Shown one piece after another: positions 1 to 11,856 of a DNA stretch of 64,000 bases; the stretch's first letter is position 1, and the number at the start of each line of letters is the position of its first letter. Below the pieces are notes generated by a model. That model did no database searches and was not told where the DNA came from. It was given only the letters and a program-made list of their open reading frames with translations. The position numbers and the translations under genes are program-made. The stretch comes from Hordeum vulgare subsp. vulgare (Eukaryota; Streptophyta; Magnoliopsida; Poales; Poaceae). Where the stretch lies: assembly GCF_904849725.1 (NCBI RefSeq), contig NC_058520.1, positions 397,991,993 through 398,055,992 on the forward strand, given 5' to 3'.

Positions 1-2721
1 AAGGAAACCGTTAAGGAACGCCGTTTTGACATCCATCTGCCAGATTTCATAATCGAAAAATGCAGCTATTGCTAACATGATTCTGACGGACTTAAGCATC
101 GCTACGGGTGAGAATGTCTCATCGTAGTCAACTCCTTGAACTTGTGAAAAACCCTTTGCCACAAGTCGAGCTTTATAAACGGTCACATTGCCGTCAGCGT
201 CCGTCTTCCTCTTAAAGATCCATTTGTTCTGAATAGCCTTGCGGCCCTCAGGCAGTACTTCCAAAGTCCACACTTTTTTCTCATACATGGATCCTATCTC
301 GGACTTCATGGCTTCTAGCCATTTGTTGGAATCTGGGCCCACCATTGCTTCTTCATAATTTGCAGGTTCATTGCTGGCCAACAACATGATTGATAAGACG
401 GGATTACCGTACCACTCTGGAGCAGCACGTGGTCTCGTCGACCTGCGTGGTTCGACAGAAACTTGAACCGGAGTTTCATGATCATCATCATTAAGTTCCT
501 CCTCAACTGGCATCGCAACGACAGAGGTTTCCCCTTGCCCTGCGCCACCATCCAGAGGGATGAGAGGTTCGACAACCTCGTCAAGTTCTATCTTCCTCCC
601 ACTCAATTCTCTCGAGAGAAACTCCTTCTCGAGAAAAGCTCCGTTTTTAGCAACAAACACTTTGCCCTCGGATTTGAGATAGAAGGTGTACCCAACTGTC
701 TCTTTTGGGTAACCTATGAAGATGCACTTTTCCGCTTTGGGTTCTAGCTTTTCAGGCTGAAGCTTTTTGACATAAGCATCACATCCCCAAACTTTAAGAA
801 ACGACAACTTTGGCCTTTTGCCATACCACAGTTCGTATGGTGTCGTCTCAACGGATTTTTATGGTGCCCTATTTAAAGTGAATGCAGCTGTTTCTAATGC
901 ATAGCCCCAAAACGATAACGGCAAATCGGTAAGAGACATCATAGATCGCACCATCTCTAGTAAAGTACGATTACGACGTTCGGACACACCATTACGCTGT
1001 GGTGTTCCAGGCGGTGTTAACTGTGAAACAATTCCACATCGTCTTAAGTGAGCACCAAACTCGAAACTCAGATATTCACCCCCACGATCAGACCGTAGGA
1101 ACTTGATCTTCTTGTTACGATGATTTTCAACTTCACTCTGAAATTGCTTGAACTTTTCAAATGTTTTAGACTTGTGCTTCATTAAGTAGACATAACCATA
1201 TCTACTCAAATCGTCAGTGAAGGTGAGAAAATAACGATATCCGCCGCGTGCCTCTACGCTCATCGGACAACACACATCGGTATGTATGATTTCCAACAAG
1301 TCACTTGCACGCTCCATTGTTCCGGAGAACGGAGTTTTAGTCATCTTGCCCATGAGGCATCGTTCGCACGTGTCAAGTGAATCAAAGTCAAGTGACTCCA
1401 AAAGTCCATCGGCATGGAGTTTCTTCATGCGCTTTACACCAATATGACCTAAAGGGTAGTGCCACAAAAATATGGCTCTATCATTGTTAACTCTGACTCT
1501 TTTGGTCTCAATGTTATGTATGTGTGTATCACTATCAAGATTCAATATGAACAGTCCTCTCACATTGGGTGCATGACCATAAAAGATGTTACTCATAGAA
1601 ATAGAACAACCATTATTCTCTGACTTAAAAGAGTAACCGTCTCGCAATAAACAAGATCCAGATATAATGTTCATGCTCAATGCAGGCACTAAATAACAAT
1701 GATTCAAGTTCATAACTAATCCTGATGGTAACTGAAGTGAAACAGTGCCGACGGCGATTGCATCAACCTTGGAACCATTTCCTACGCGCATCGTCACTTC
1801 ATCTTTCGCCAGCCTTCGTCTATTCCGCAGTTCCTGTTTCGAGTTGCAAATATGAGCAACAGAACCGGTATCGAATACCCAGGCACTACTACGAGAGCCG
1901 GTTAAGTACACATCAATAACATGTATATCGAATATACCTGATTTTTCTTTGGCCACCTTCTTATCAGCCAGATACTTGGGGCAATTGCGCTTCCAGTGAC
2001 CCATACCCTTGCAATAGTAACACTCTGTTTCAGGCTTAGGTCCAGCTTTGGGTTTCTTCGTTGGATTGGCAACAGGCTTGCCGCTCTTCTTTGATTTACC
2101 GTTCTTGCCTTTGCCGTTTCTCTTGAAACTAGTGGTCTTATTCACCATCAACACTTGATGTTCTTTACGGAGTTCAGACTCTGCGACTTTTAGCATCGCA
2201 AACAACTCGCCAGGTGACTTGTTCATCCCTTGCATGTTGTAGTTCAACACAAAGCCTTTATAGCTTGGCGGCAGTGATTGAAGGATTCTGTCAGTGATAG
2301 CCTCTTGCGGGAGTTCAATCCCCAGCTCAGCTAGACGGTTTGAGTACCCAGACATTTTGAGCACATGTTCACTGACAGACGAGTTCTCCTCCATCTTGCA
2401 AGCATAGAATTTATCAGAGGTCTCATACCTCTCGATCCGAGCGTTCTTCTGAAAGATAAACTTCAACTCCTGGAACATCTCAAATGCTCCATGACGCTCA
2501 AAGCAACGTTGAAGTCCCGGTTCTAAGCCATACAAGACTACACATTGAACTACTGAGTAGTCCTCCTTACGTGCTAACCAAGTGTTCTTAATATCCTGAT
2601 CAGTCGTAGCGGGTGGTTCATCTCCTAGCGCAGCATTAAGGACATAATCCTTCTTCCCAGCTTGTAAGATTAGCTTAAGATTACGAGCCCAGTCTACAAA
2701 GTTGCTTCCATCATCTTTCAA
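1..2721 (-). pseudogene. Copia gag-pol polyprotein, near-intact, one stop, truncated by window
   Basis: This polyprotein packages RNA, processes itself, integrates and reverse-transcribes the element. The first 620 codons (2721-862) hold a gag domain (about residues 1-190), a CCHC zinc knuckle (CYYCKGMGHWKRNC, 234-247), an aspartic protease site (DTGS near 284), a GAG-pre-integrase HHCC zinc finger (H421, H426, C452, C455) and an integrase core with D482, D545 and E581 all present. A TAA at 861-859 interrupts the integrase C-terminus. The same frame then stays open to position 1 through the rest of integrase and into reverse transcriptase, reaching the motif with the first catalytic Asp (QMDVKTAFLNG). 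The frame continues upstream of 2721 without an ATG, so the true start is uncertain or mutated. Family recognition is by motifs. The single stop suggests a fairly young insertion. Confidence 0.9.
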
Positions 2722-4017
2722 CTTAGCTTTCTCTAGGAACGTATTAAATTTAGGGTGACTGTCGCGTGAGCCATGATCTACAACACAAATATATTCAAAG
2801 TGGACTTAGACTATGTTCAAGATAATTAGAGTTTAACTTAATCAAATTAATCGCTAAACTCCCACTCAAAAAGTACATCTCTCTAGTCATTTGAGTGGTT
2901 CATGATCCACTTACACTAGCTCAAGTCCGATCATCACGTGAGCTGAGCATAGTTTCAGTGGCAAGCATCCCCATGCTAATCATATCATCTATATGATTCA
3001 TGATCGACCTTTCGGTCTCATGTGTTCCGAGGCCATGTCTGCACATGCTAGGCTTGTCAAGCTTAACTCGAGTGTTCCGCGTGCGCAACTGTTTTGCACC
3101 CGTTGTATGTGAACGTTGAGTCTATCACACCCGATCATCACGTGGTGTCTCGAAACGACGAACAATAGCAACGGTGCACGGTCGGGGAGAACACAATTTC
3201 GTCTTGAAATTTTAGTGAGAGATCACATCATAATGCTACCGTCGTTCTAAGCAAAATAAGGTGCATAAAAGGATTAACATCACATGCAATTCATAAGTGA
3301 CATGATATGGCCATCATCACGTGCTCCTTGATCTCCATCACCAAAGCACCGGCACGATCTTCTTGTCACCGGCGCCACACCATGATCTCCATCAACGTGT
3401 CTCCATCGGGGTTGTTGTGCTACTCATGCTATTACTACTAAAGCTACATCCTAGCAAAATAGTAAACGCATCTGCAAGCACAAACATTAGTATAAAGACA
3501 ACCATATGGCTCCTGCCGGTTGCTGTACCATCGACGTGCAAGTCGATATTATCTATTACAACATGATCATCTCATACATCCAATATATCACATCACATCG
3601 TTGGCCATATCACATCACAAGCATACCCTGCAAAAACAAGTTAGACGTCCTCTAATTTTGTTGTTGCATGTTTTACGTGGTGACCATGGGTATCTAGTAG
3701 GATCGCATCTTACTTACGCAAACACCACAACAGAGATATATGAGTTGCTATTTAACCTCATCCAAGGACCTCCTCGGTGAAATCCAATTCAACTAAAGTT
3801 GGAGAAACTGACACCCGCCAGTCATCTTTGAGAAAAGGAGTTACTCGTAGCGATGAAACCAGTCTCTCGTAAGCGTACGAGTAATGTCGGTCCGAGCTGC
3901 TTCGATCCAAACAATACCGCGGAACCAAGAAAAGACTAAGGAGGGCAGCAAAACGCACATCACCGCCCCCAAAAACTTTTGTGTTCTACTCGAGAAGACA
4001 TCTACGCATGAACCTAG
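2722..4017 (-). other. Untranslated leader of the BARE-like element
   Basis: About 1.3 kb between primer binding site and gag. It holds only short open frames with no recognisable motif. A long leader is usual for this family and is expected to hold RNA packaging and translation signals, but none can be pinpointed here. Confidence 0.65.
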
Positions 4018-4029
4018 CTCATGATGCCA
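4018..4029 (-). other. Primer binding site of the BARE-like element
   Basis: Immediately internal to the 5' LTR the minus strand reads TGGCATCATGAG, close to the initiator-methionine tRNA complement TGGTATCAGAGC used by plant Copia elements. It is imperfect and has probably drifted. Confidence 0.7.
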
Positions 4030-4495
4030 CTGTTGGGGAACGTCGCATGGGAAACAAAAATTTTCCTACGCGCACGAAGACCTATCATGGTGATGTCCAT
4101 CTACGAGAGGGGATGTGTGATCTACGTACCCTTGTAGACCATACAACAGAAGCGTTAGTGAACGTGGTTGATGTAGTGGAACGTCCTCACGTCCCTCGAT
4201 CCGCCCCGCGAACCGTCCCGCGATCAGTCCCACGATCTAGTGCCGAACGGACGGCACCTCCGCGTTCAGCACACGTACAGCTCGACGATGATGTCGGCCT
4301 TCTTGATCCAGCAAGAGAGACGGAGAGGTAGAAGAGTTCTCCGGCAGCGTGACGGCGCTCTGGAGGTTGGTGATGATCTCGTGTCAGCAGGGCTCCGCCC
4401 GAGCTCCGCAGAAACACGATCTAGAGGTAAAACCGTGGAGATATGTGGTCGGGCTGCCATGGCAAAGTTGTGTCAAATCATCCCTAAAACCTCCG

Positions 4496-4503
4496 TATAT
4501 ATA
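4496..4503 (-). promoter_or_regulatory. TATA box in BARE-like 5' LTR
   Basis: TATATATA lies in the context where other BARE LTR copies in this window also carry a TATA run (15714, 33295). It is the likely core promoter for minus-strand transcription into the leader. Inferred from position and sequence only. Confidence 0.6.
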
Positions 4504-5458
4504 GGGGGAAGAGGGGGAGCCTTGCCTTGGGGTCCAAGGACCCCTAAGGGCTTCGGCCGAGCCAAGGGGGGCAGCCCTCCCCTTCCAAACCGAGTCCAAC
4601 TAGGTTTGGAAGGAGGAGTCCTTCGCCTTTTTCCCACCTCCTCTTTTTTTTTCTTTGATTTTTCTTCCTATGGCGCATAGGGCTCTTTTGGGCTGTCCCA
4701 CCAGCCCACTAAGGGCTGGTTCGCCACCCCCAATGCCTATGGGCTTCCCCGGGGTGGGTTGCCCCCCTCGGTGAACTCCCGGAACCCATTCGTCATTCCC
4801 GGTACATTCCCGGTAACTCCGAAAACCTTCCGGTAATCAAACGAGGTCATCCTATATATCAATTTTCGTTGCCGGGCCATTCCGGAAACCCTCGTGACAT
4901 CCCTGATCTCATCCGGGACTCCGAACAACATTCGGTAACCAACCATATAACTCAAATACGCATAAAACAACGTCGAACCTTAAGTGTGCAGACCCTGCGG
5001 GCTCGAGAACTATCTAGACATGACCTGAGAGACTCCTCGGTCAATATCCAATAGCGGGACCTGGATGCCCATATTGGATCCTACATATTCTACGAAGATC
5101 TTATCGTTTGAACCTCAGTGCCAAGGATTCATATAATCCCGTATGTCATTCCCTTTGTCCTTTGGTATGTTACTTGCCCGAGATTCGATCGTCAGTATCC
5201 GTATACGTATTTCAATCTCGTTTACCGGCAAGTCTCTTTACTCGTTCCGTAATACAAGATCCCGCAACTTACACTAAGTAACATTGCTTGCAAGGCTTGT
5301 GTGTGATGTTGTATTACCAAGTGGGCCCCGAGATACCTCTCCGTCACACGGAGTGACAAATCCCAGTCTCGATCCATACTAACTCAACGAACACCTTTGG
5401 AGATACATGTAGAGCATCTTTATAGTCACCTAGTTACGTTGCAACGTTTGAGTTATAT

Positions 5459-5550
5459 GAGTTATATGATCTCATGGTCATAGGGACAAATACAAAGTAT
5501 TCCTCCGGTGTTAGTGAGTTATATGATCTCATGGTCATAGGGACAAATAC
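5459..5550. repeat. 35 bp direct duplication inside BARE LTR
   Basis: The 35 bp block at 5459-5493 (GAGTTATATGATCTC...) recurs without mismatch at 5516-5550, 57 bp downstream. A third partial copy (GAGTTATATGA) abuts the first at 5450. The solo BARE LTR at 31976 has only one copy of the corresponding motif. Confidence 0.9.
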
Positions 5551-6899
5551 TTGACACGCAGAAAACAGTAGCAACAAAATGACACGATCAACATGCTACG
5601 TCTATTAGTTTGGGTCTAGTCCATCACGTGATTCTCCTAATGACGTGATCCAATTATCAAGAAACAACACCTTGTTCATAATCAGAAGACACTGACTATC
5701 TTTGATCAACTGGCTAGCGAGGCTTGCTAGGGACAGTGTTTTGTCTATGTATCCACACATGTAAATGAGTCTTCATTCAATACAATTATAGCATGGATAA
5801 TAAACGGTTATCGTGATACAGGAATTATAATAATAACTATATTTATTATTGCGTCTAGGGCATAATTCCAACAACCGGCTCATTATCTTTTCTACCGATC
5901 TCCAAATTATGTACATAATTCTATGATATTTGAATCAAATAAAGCTCGTTTTTAGCCAAAAATTGAGCATGAGTTTTTTCACCATCCAGCATGTTAGCTG
6001 GGGGCTACAAACTTCAAATAAATTATCGTGGTCAATAGTAATAGGTCGGCTTATCGAGAGGGCTACCTACCCCCAGGTTGTTTAGCAGTAATAGCATTGT
6101 CTTCTACAATCCTATGTAGGCCTTTCTATTTTGATCATAGGTCACTTGGGGGCTTCTAACTCAAAGAGTTTAGATTCTTGCCCTCTTGATCGGTGACGCC
6201 ACAAAATGGTTAAACCTGCTAGTATGTACTCTTGACTGATCATTCCATTATGGACCCTGAATCAGCAAGGTTAAAACATGGGTATGTCATGTTAGAGCCG
6301 ACATGTTGAAATATAGGATAAATAAAGGATTATTATACTCGCTTCGTTGAAGCAAGACTAGGCCTCAAAAGTCATTATTTTATTTATTTTTTAACCACGT
6401 CTCATTGAGCTGGCCTATGAGTCATGACTAATACTCTGCGTGATCTGTTATTTTTTAGAAATCTTTCACCAGGGAGTACCATCTAATTTTTTTCATAAAA
6501 CAGGATTATGACATGTTGCAACCAGTTTTTTAAAATTGTTTTCTCCTACAACAATGACGTGAGAAGATGAAGGTGTAATACGGATCATCATGGACAACCG
6601 GGTCATAAAAGATATGGCCATAAAGACTCTGATGATTAGGTAAAACAAGCACGCTCGATGGCGTGACCAGAGGCATCTAAGAGTTGTTACTACCCTATTA
6701 TAGACTCACATCATGATTCATCAAAATCCAAAGATGTTTTGATACAAAAATACGGAAGGATAAAGTTTTTCTGCTAGGCAAGTCATTTATGACCCGCCAT
6801 CAAATTTTTCCATTGGCCGATTCAGCACCTTATTCTTCTGACTCATCGTCATCGTCAATATGCTCCTAGCCTTGTTGGATTCACCGAATTGATCTCAAA

Positions 6900-9800
6900 T
6901 ATTAAAATTTGAAGCGGTCCTAGCTAAAGTAGAAGTCACGATGTCAGATGATGTCTTTTTCATATAATGAGGTGGGACGAGCTTGGAGGGCTCATCTTTA
7001 GGCACTGGAATACGATCATTATCACAGGTATATGTCGGGTAATAATGAGATGTGTCAACTTCTTGTGCAAGAATGGTCGCCAGAGGCTAGGTCTCCTTCA
7101 TAACATGAGAAAAGTCTTCTCAGGTCAATTCTGAGCAATCCAACTTGTATTCACGAAATTCGTCATTTAAAGCCGCCAAGTCCAATTATGGTAAACACGC
7201 TTTGGCGCGTGCAAGGGCCAAGTTTGCCCCGCCGCGAGCTGCTGATTTCCGAGTTTCAAAAACCCACTAAGGCACAATGGAGAGATTTTTCAGCATATCT
7301 TTGATGGTCCGTGGAGGATATTTGGGATTTTTCGCACACATGATAGAGTACACAGACCTAGTGTACAACTTTTCTACATAGGAAAAAATGGCTTTCAACT
7401 TCATCAAAGGTGGCTGTATCAGGGATTGACCCATTCGGCCTGCAGACAGAAGAACATATATGAAACACTATTGAGTCGTCCATTTAAACATCAGAAATAA
7501 AGAAAAATGAATAAAGGTTGCAATACTTCACCAAAAATGGCGGTCAGTAGATCATTGATTTGTTTCACTACGGTGGAATAATTCTCTTTAAGAGGACCAA
7601 GTTACCCTTCGGCTTTTTCACCACGACTTAAGAGGGTAGTTCTTTCTGCTTCAGAAGATTTTTTGACTTGATCAAGCTGATCCTGAGCTTGATTGACAGA
7701 ACTTTGTAGAAGAGCCACTTTTGATTCGGCCTCAATTCAAAGCCCTTTTTAATTTTTAAGTAGGACTTCAGATATGCAGCTGCAGATTCAGCATGCCCTA
7801 CGAATTTCTGATAAAAGGACAAAGCTTTATTCGCAAAACGGGATTTTGACAATGCCTAGAAGATGGTTTATTATACATAATAGAAATGTGTCCATAAGCT
7901 GAAGACAGAGGATAACAAAGAACATAAGAAAGTTCCAAGAAGATTGCAAGCAATGTACTTGGCACTTGGGGGCTAATGCCTATCAATTCTTTAAGGAACA
8001 TACCATAAAGACCCGACTCATCTCAAGGAGATGAGTGGGACCTTGGGGGCTACAGGTTGAAGCTTTTTTAAACATAAAGAGTTAACTCATCTCAAGGAGA
8101 TGAGCCGGCCCTTGGGGGCTACAAGTTGAGGCTTTTTCAAACATAAAGACCCGACTCATCTCAAGGACATGAGCCGACCCTTGGGGGCTACAGGAGATAC
8201 ATAGAAAAAAAAGCCTGAAAGTGATATTTGAAACAAGTAAGGAAGGGGTCTTTACCTCATATTTCTCCTTCAAAACACGGATTATATCGGCTTCAGTATC
8301 CTGGTTCTCAGATAACCGGGTCAAATATTGTTTGTGGATTTCTTCAATACTTAGCAAACATATGTTTGGGATTTCTAATTGATCTTTGACTTTTGCAAGA
8401 TTAACTATCTCTTCCTTTGCCACAATCTTGGAAAGTGTAGTTGAAGTAGTCGGAGCCCGAAACTGTTCTTTGATAAAAACAACTTCGTAGGCACTTGGAT
8501 TAACCGGTGAAGTAGGATCCTCAGCATGAGCCGCGAGGATGGGGTCTCTAGCCGGGATCATCGGTTTAGTAGGGGAAGCCACGAGTTTTGGTGCTTCATT
8601 CACTAAAACGGGTTCATCCGAAGGGGGCTCCTTAGCAACATTCGTTGGTTTAATCGTGACTTCTGGGACATGTATTTCAGGAACGTCAACTTGGGGGCTT
8701 CCTTTTTGGCTTGATGGTCTGAGTTATCTTACTTCTCGGTACCAGAACATGACCCTGCCACGCGGCTCGATAAAGTAGTCGTCGCCCTGCAAAATGTTAC
8801 AAGTCAAGTAAATATTCTAAAGAAAGTAAAATAAGGAGTCAAGTTGTGCTCAGAAACTAACCCATGATTGACATCGAAATCAGGAAACAGAGTCGCTGTT
8901 GAGGCGCCCGGACATGGGGAATATTCTAAAATTTAAAGGCATCAATTTTCAAAGTTTGTATTAAACAGAGATCATCCTGAATAAGCACATGACAAACTTA
9001 TTACCTCAACACGAGGTTTGGGAGCCGGTGGTGCATGAGGAAAGCCCGGATCTAGCTCGCCTCCATCGCTTCGGGTCTTGCATTTGGATTGGCCAACCAG
9101 TTGTGTTTTCTTTAAGAGAAAATTGGTAGCTAAATAAGCTTAATTTGACATTTTTACCTTTCAGATGGCTTGTCTTGCCCTTCTCGCAACAAACTTTTGT
9201 GAAGAACTCGAAGAGATGGCAATTACCTCAACATTGCTGACTTGGTTGCCTTTGGATTTCTCGTGAGAAGAAGGCTTATCAGCAAGTTGAATAAATAAGT
9301 GACCAAGTGAATCAAGTTCTACCTTTGATGATTCCTTTGATGATGAACAAGGAGCCGGATCATCTTGAGCTAGATCATTCCCTTGGCTCATAGAAGGAGC
9401 ATGGGCTTGAGGTGTACCCTTCCAATAGCTAGTACCCTCCTATTGAACAATGGTGTATGACAAAAAGGGTGGGTCAAAGATAAGTCTAGCGGAGAAACAA
9501 AGTGTATATGAATAAGAAAAGATCAATTCCTCAGGACGAGGATTCAACAAATAAAAAGGGTTCAAACCGGAGGTATTGCACCGCTCCTTCGAATTAGAAA
9601 AGAACTTCTTTGTCACTTTCACAAGAACATCATTTGTTATATTGTTGGAGGAGAAGCATTGAGGGTCAGGTGTCGAGCCTGAATATTTGCACATCAAGCA
9701 AGGTCTCACACTAATAGGTTGAATACGCCACTGTAGCCAACAGCGGATCAAATCAATCCCAGTCGGGCCATGAGTGATTAAGACCCGTAGCTTTGTGCGG

Positions 9801-10419
9801 ATGGGAGCCATTTCATCTCTCCCTTTTTATGTCGGCAGCTATGCAGCTCCACGTTTTAATCAATCTGCTCCAGCCTATAACCCGACAAGGGATTTTCATT
9901 TGCAGGGGCGGTATTCTTGCAGTAAAACCAAGTTTTGTACCACCCTTTGGGATGAATCGCCAATTTTCATTCAGGAAACGGGTTGTTTTTTCCTTTTCTA
10001 AAAATAAATTCCGCCAAGTTCACAAGATGGACCGTTTCTACCTTGGTGTGGTGGTTGGCATAGAAGAATTCCCTGAATAAAGTTGTTGTCAGCTCAATTT
10101 GTAGATAGACTTCACATAAAACCTGGAACTAACATATATTGGTCATTGAATTGGGGGCAATGTCTTGGGACCTCATGTTGAAACAATGTAGAAGATCCCT
10201 AAAGAATTTTGAGTCGGGAGGGCAAAAACCTCTTCGCAAATGATTAGTAAAGATGATGACTTCCCGTTCCCGAGGTTAAGGATAAGGCTCTTCTTTGGGA
10301 GCTCCCCGGTTTATCTCTTTCTTGGGTGGCAGAAGTCCTTGATATACGAGATTATCTAAAGTAATCTTGGATTCTTGAGATCTGGCCTAGTTACAAGCCT
10401 TGGAGTTTTTAGGGGCCAT
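6900..10419 (-). pseudogene. Antisense additional ORF of a Tat-type element (gypsy-type transposon, Transposase_28-like), decayed
   Basis: The function of this protein family is unknown. It occurs in grasses as an extra gene of Tat/RIRE2-type Gypsy elements. From the ATG at 10419 the minus strand shows, in order, an N-terminal segment with two early stops, an FFY-type block (LFREFFYANHHTK), a WYKTWFYCKNTAPANENPL-like block, then RCWLQWRIQPISVRPCLMCK (9440-9811). Downstream come low-complexity Ser/acidic stretches (9161-9391), a charged helical segment (8220-8603) and a C-terminal block recognisable at about 7150-7400. The blocks are separated by non-coding gaps that look like introns. Several in-frame stops show it is dead. 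It lies antisense to the LTR at 11216-11856. Assignment is by memory of the family pattern; a protein search would settle it. Confidence 0.6.
8004..8192. repeat. 69 bp tandem repeat with palindromic core, 2.7 copies
   Basis: The marker CATAAAG recurs at 8004, 8073 and 8142, giving a 69 bp period. Each unit contains CTCATCTC-AAG-GAGATGAG, an 8 bp perfect inverted repeat with a 3 bp loop, followed by CCTTGGGGGCTACA. The third copy has one stem mismatch (GGACATGAG). It lies in an intron-like gap of the antisense gene. Confidence 0.85.
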
Positions 10420-11215
10420 GTGTGACTCAAGATGGCTACAAAAGAAAACAAGTAGGAGTAAGGTGAGGGACATGATATTGAGAGACTTATTGGTTTCTGA
10501 AGTCGCCAAAATTATCACCAAGGACATCTTAAGCCGGCCAATGTTGTAACTAGGTTTGAAGCAGGCAAGACAAAGAGAGGAATTCAGAGGAATAAGTTCC
10601 ACGAATGATTTGGCAGAAAAACTTCCTCACAGACAAGTTACAAAAAAGTTGCTCTTATCAAGATGGATCTAAATACAAACATAAAATAAGAAAAATATAT
10701 GTTCTAAGGTGGCGGAGAGGCCGACATCGGTACTATTGACACAGAGCAAGTCGGGGTAAGGCCACCGCAGTAATATGGATGCACCAGGTTATGGATCTGA
10801 GAAGCATTCTTTTGCGTTGATCCGAAGAACATGACATGAAATTGCTGGAAAATCCACAAACCCTCGGCAAGAAGTATGTGTACCTTATGTGACCAGAAGA
10901 GAATATTGATGACTTCGGTTAGTTCGATGAGGAGAGAAAAGGTTTTTGGACTGGCGAGCCGCTCAAACCAATTTGTTCGTAGCAATCAAGATCTTACATG
11001 CATGGTAATGGAGGACAACGCAAGGAAGAAGAAGGTGCAACCAATAACACGGGGGGTTGCCCACCTATTTATGAGGAAAAGGGGGACCAAAACGGAACGG
11101 TCGTAGGAAATAAGCAGCTAGGTTTGCCCCTAGATTTTCACGTCAAACTGGATTTAGTGCTGTTTTCGAAAGGATTCGCCATAATGACCTAATACGACAG
11201 CGATCGATTTGATGA

Positions 11216-11856
11216 TGTCATGTCGATAAAAGACTAAGGGGATGTTATGTCTCGAAGAAAGGATAATTACCCAACATTGTTGGTCGGCTCATTTTTCTAT
11301 CACGATAGCTTGTCATGAACAAGTTCAAATCAATCTGGGCCTAATGTCGGAGATATAACCCTAGGATTTAACCCTCCCTATGGGGGGCGCAACGACAACA
11401 TGAGAATATGGGCCGAAAGACTTAGTTAACGAGCCACCAAACAGCCCATCACCAAAAGGCGGTGGCTCAAAGATGTACAAGGCAAGAGACGCCCGAAGCT
11501 TTCCTAACCTAGGAAGAAACATAAGGTAGATTTTTAGTAGGTAACATGTGTTTAATCGACCCAGACTCCATTGTAGACTTGGGGCTTCTATTTATATATA
11601 AAGGAGAACCCTCGAGCCAGAAAGATCAAGTAAGAAATCCTCGAGAGCTATGTTAGAAATTCAACTCCCTTGTAATCGACATTCCTATCAATACAAACAC
11701 AAAGCAGGACGTAGGCCTTTACCTGCATTGGAAGGGTCGAACCTGGGTAAATCCACCTCTCATTTCCCAATCAACCCCTTCGAGTCACCACATTGCGACA
11801 ATGGGCTTGCCACTAAGTCCGTTCATGAGGACATCTGTCGTGACAAAACCACGACA
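11216..11856 (+). repeat. Putative 3' LTR of the Tat-type remnant
   Basis: The 3' end is well supported: a segment typical of grass Gypsy LTRs (GCAGGACGTAGG, then ACCTGGGTAAATCC, then GTTCATGAGGACATCTG...) finishes in CACGACA, the same terminal pattern as the LTRs of the array at 51064-62219. The start at TGTCATGTCG (11216) is a guess. A TATA-like run (TTATATATAAAG) occurs near 11593. Confidence 0.55.

Larger units (their letters stand above)
1..5873 (-). mobile_element. BARE-1/WIS/Angela-type Copia retrotransposon, 5' part
   Basis: Read on the minus strand this is 5' LTR (4031-5873), primer binding site, a leader of about 1.3 kb, then gag-pol running off the window at position 1. The LTR begins TGTTGGAATTATGCCCTAGA and ends in GTTCCCCAACA, the ends of the BARE/WIS/Angela group. 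The 3' part and 3' LTR lie outside the window, so the target duplication cannot be checked; the flank next to the 5' LTR is ACCGG (5874-5878). It sits in the Tat-type remnant to its right. Confidence 0.9.
4031..5873 (-). repeat. 5' LTR of the BARE-like element (1843 bp)
   Basis: Minus-strand LTR with terminal TG...CA. It starts at 5873 and ends at 4031 just before the primer binding site. Most of its length can be matched by eye to the solo LTR at 31976-33787 in the opposite orientation. Confidence 0.9.
5874..11856 (+). mobile_element. Tat-lineage Gypsy remnant, 3' half with antisense gene
   Basis: Decayed sequence ending in a plus-oriented LTR-like end. It contains an antisense gene of the type carried as an extra ORF by Tat-type Gypsy elements, with intron-like spacers rich in the phrase CTTGGGGGCTAC. 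No gag, reverse transcriptase or integrase is seen, so the 5' part is missing. The left end is cut by the BARE insertion at 5873. Nothing coding is visible at 5874-6900 or 10420-11215 beyond degenerate fragments. Confidence 0.6.

Noticed and set aside
4187..4680. Several short frames in the BARE LTR
   Set aside because: They lie around the promoter and are found in shadow frames on both strands; no LTR protein is known in this family.
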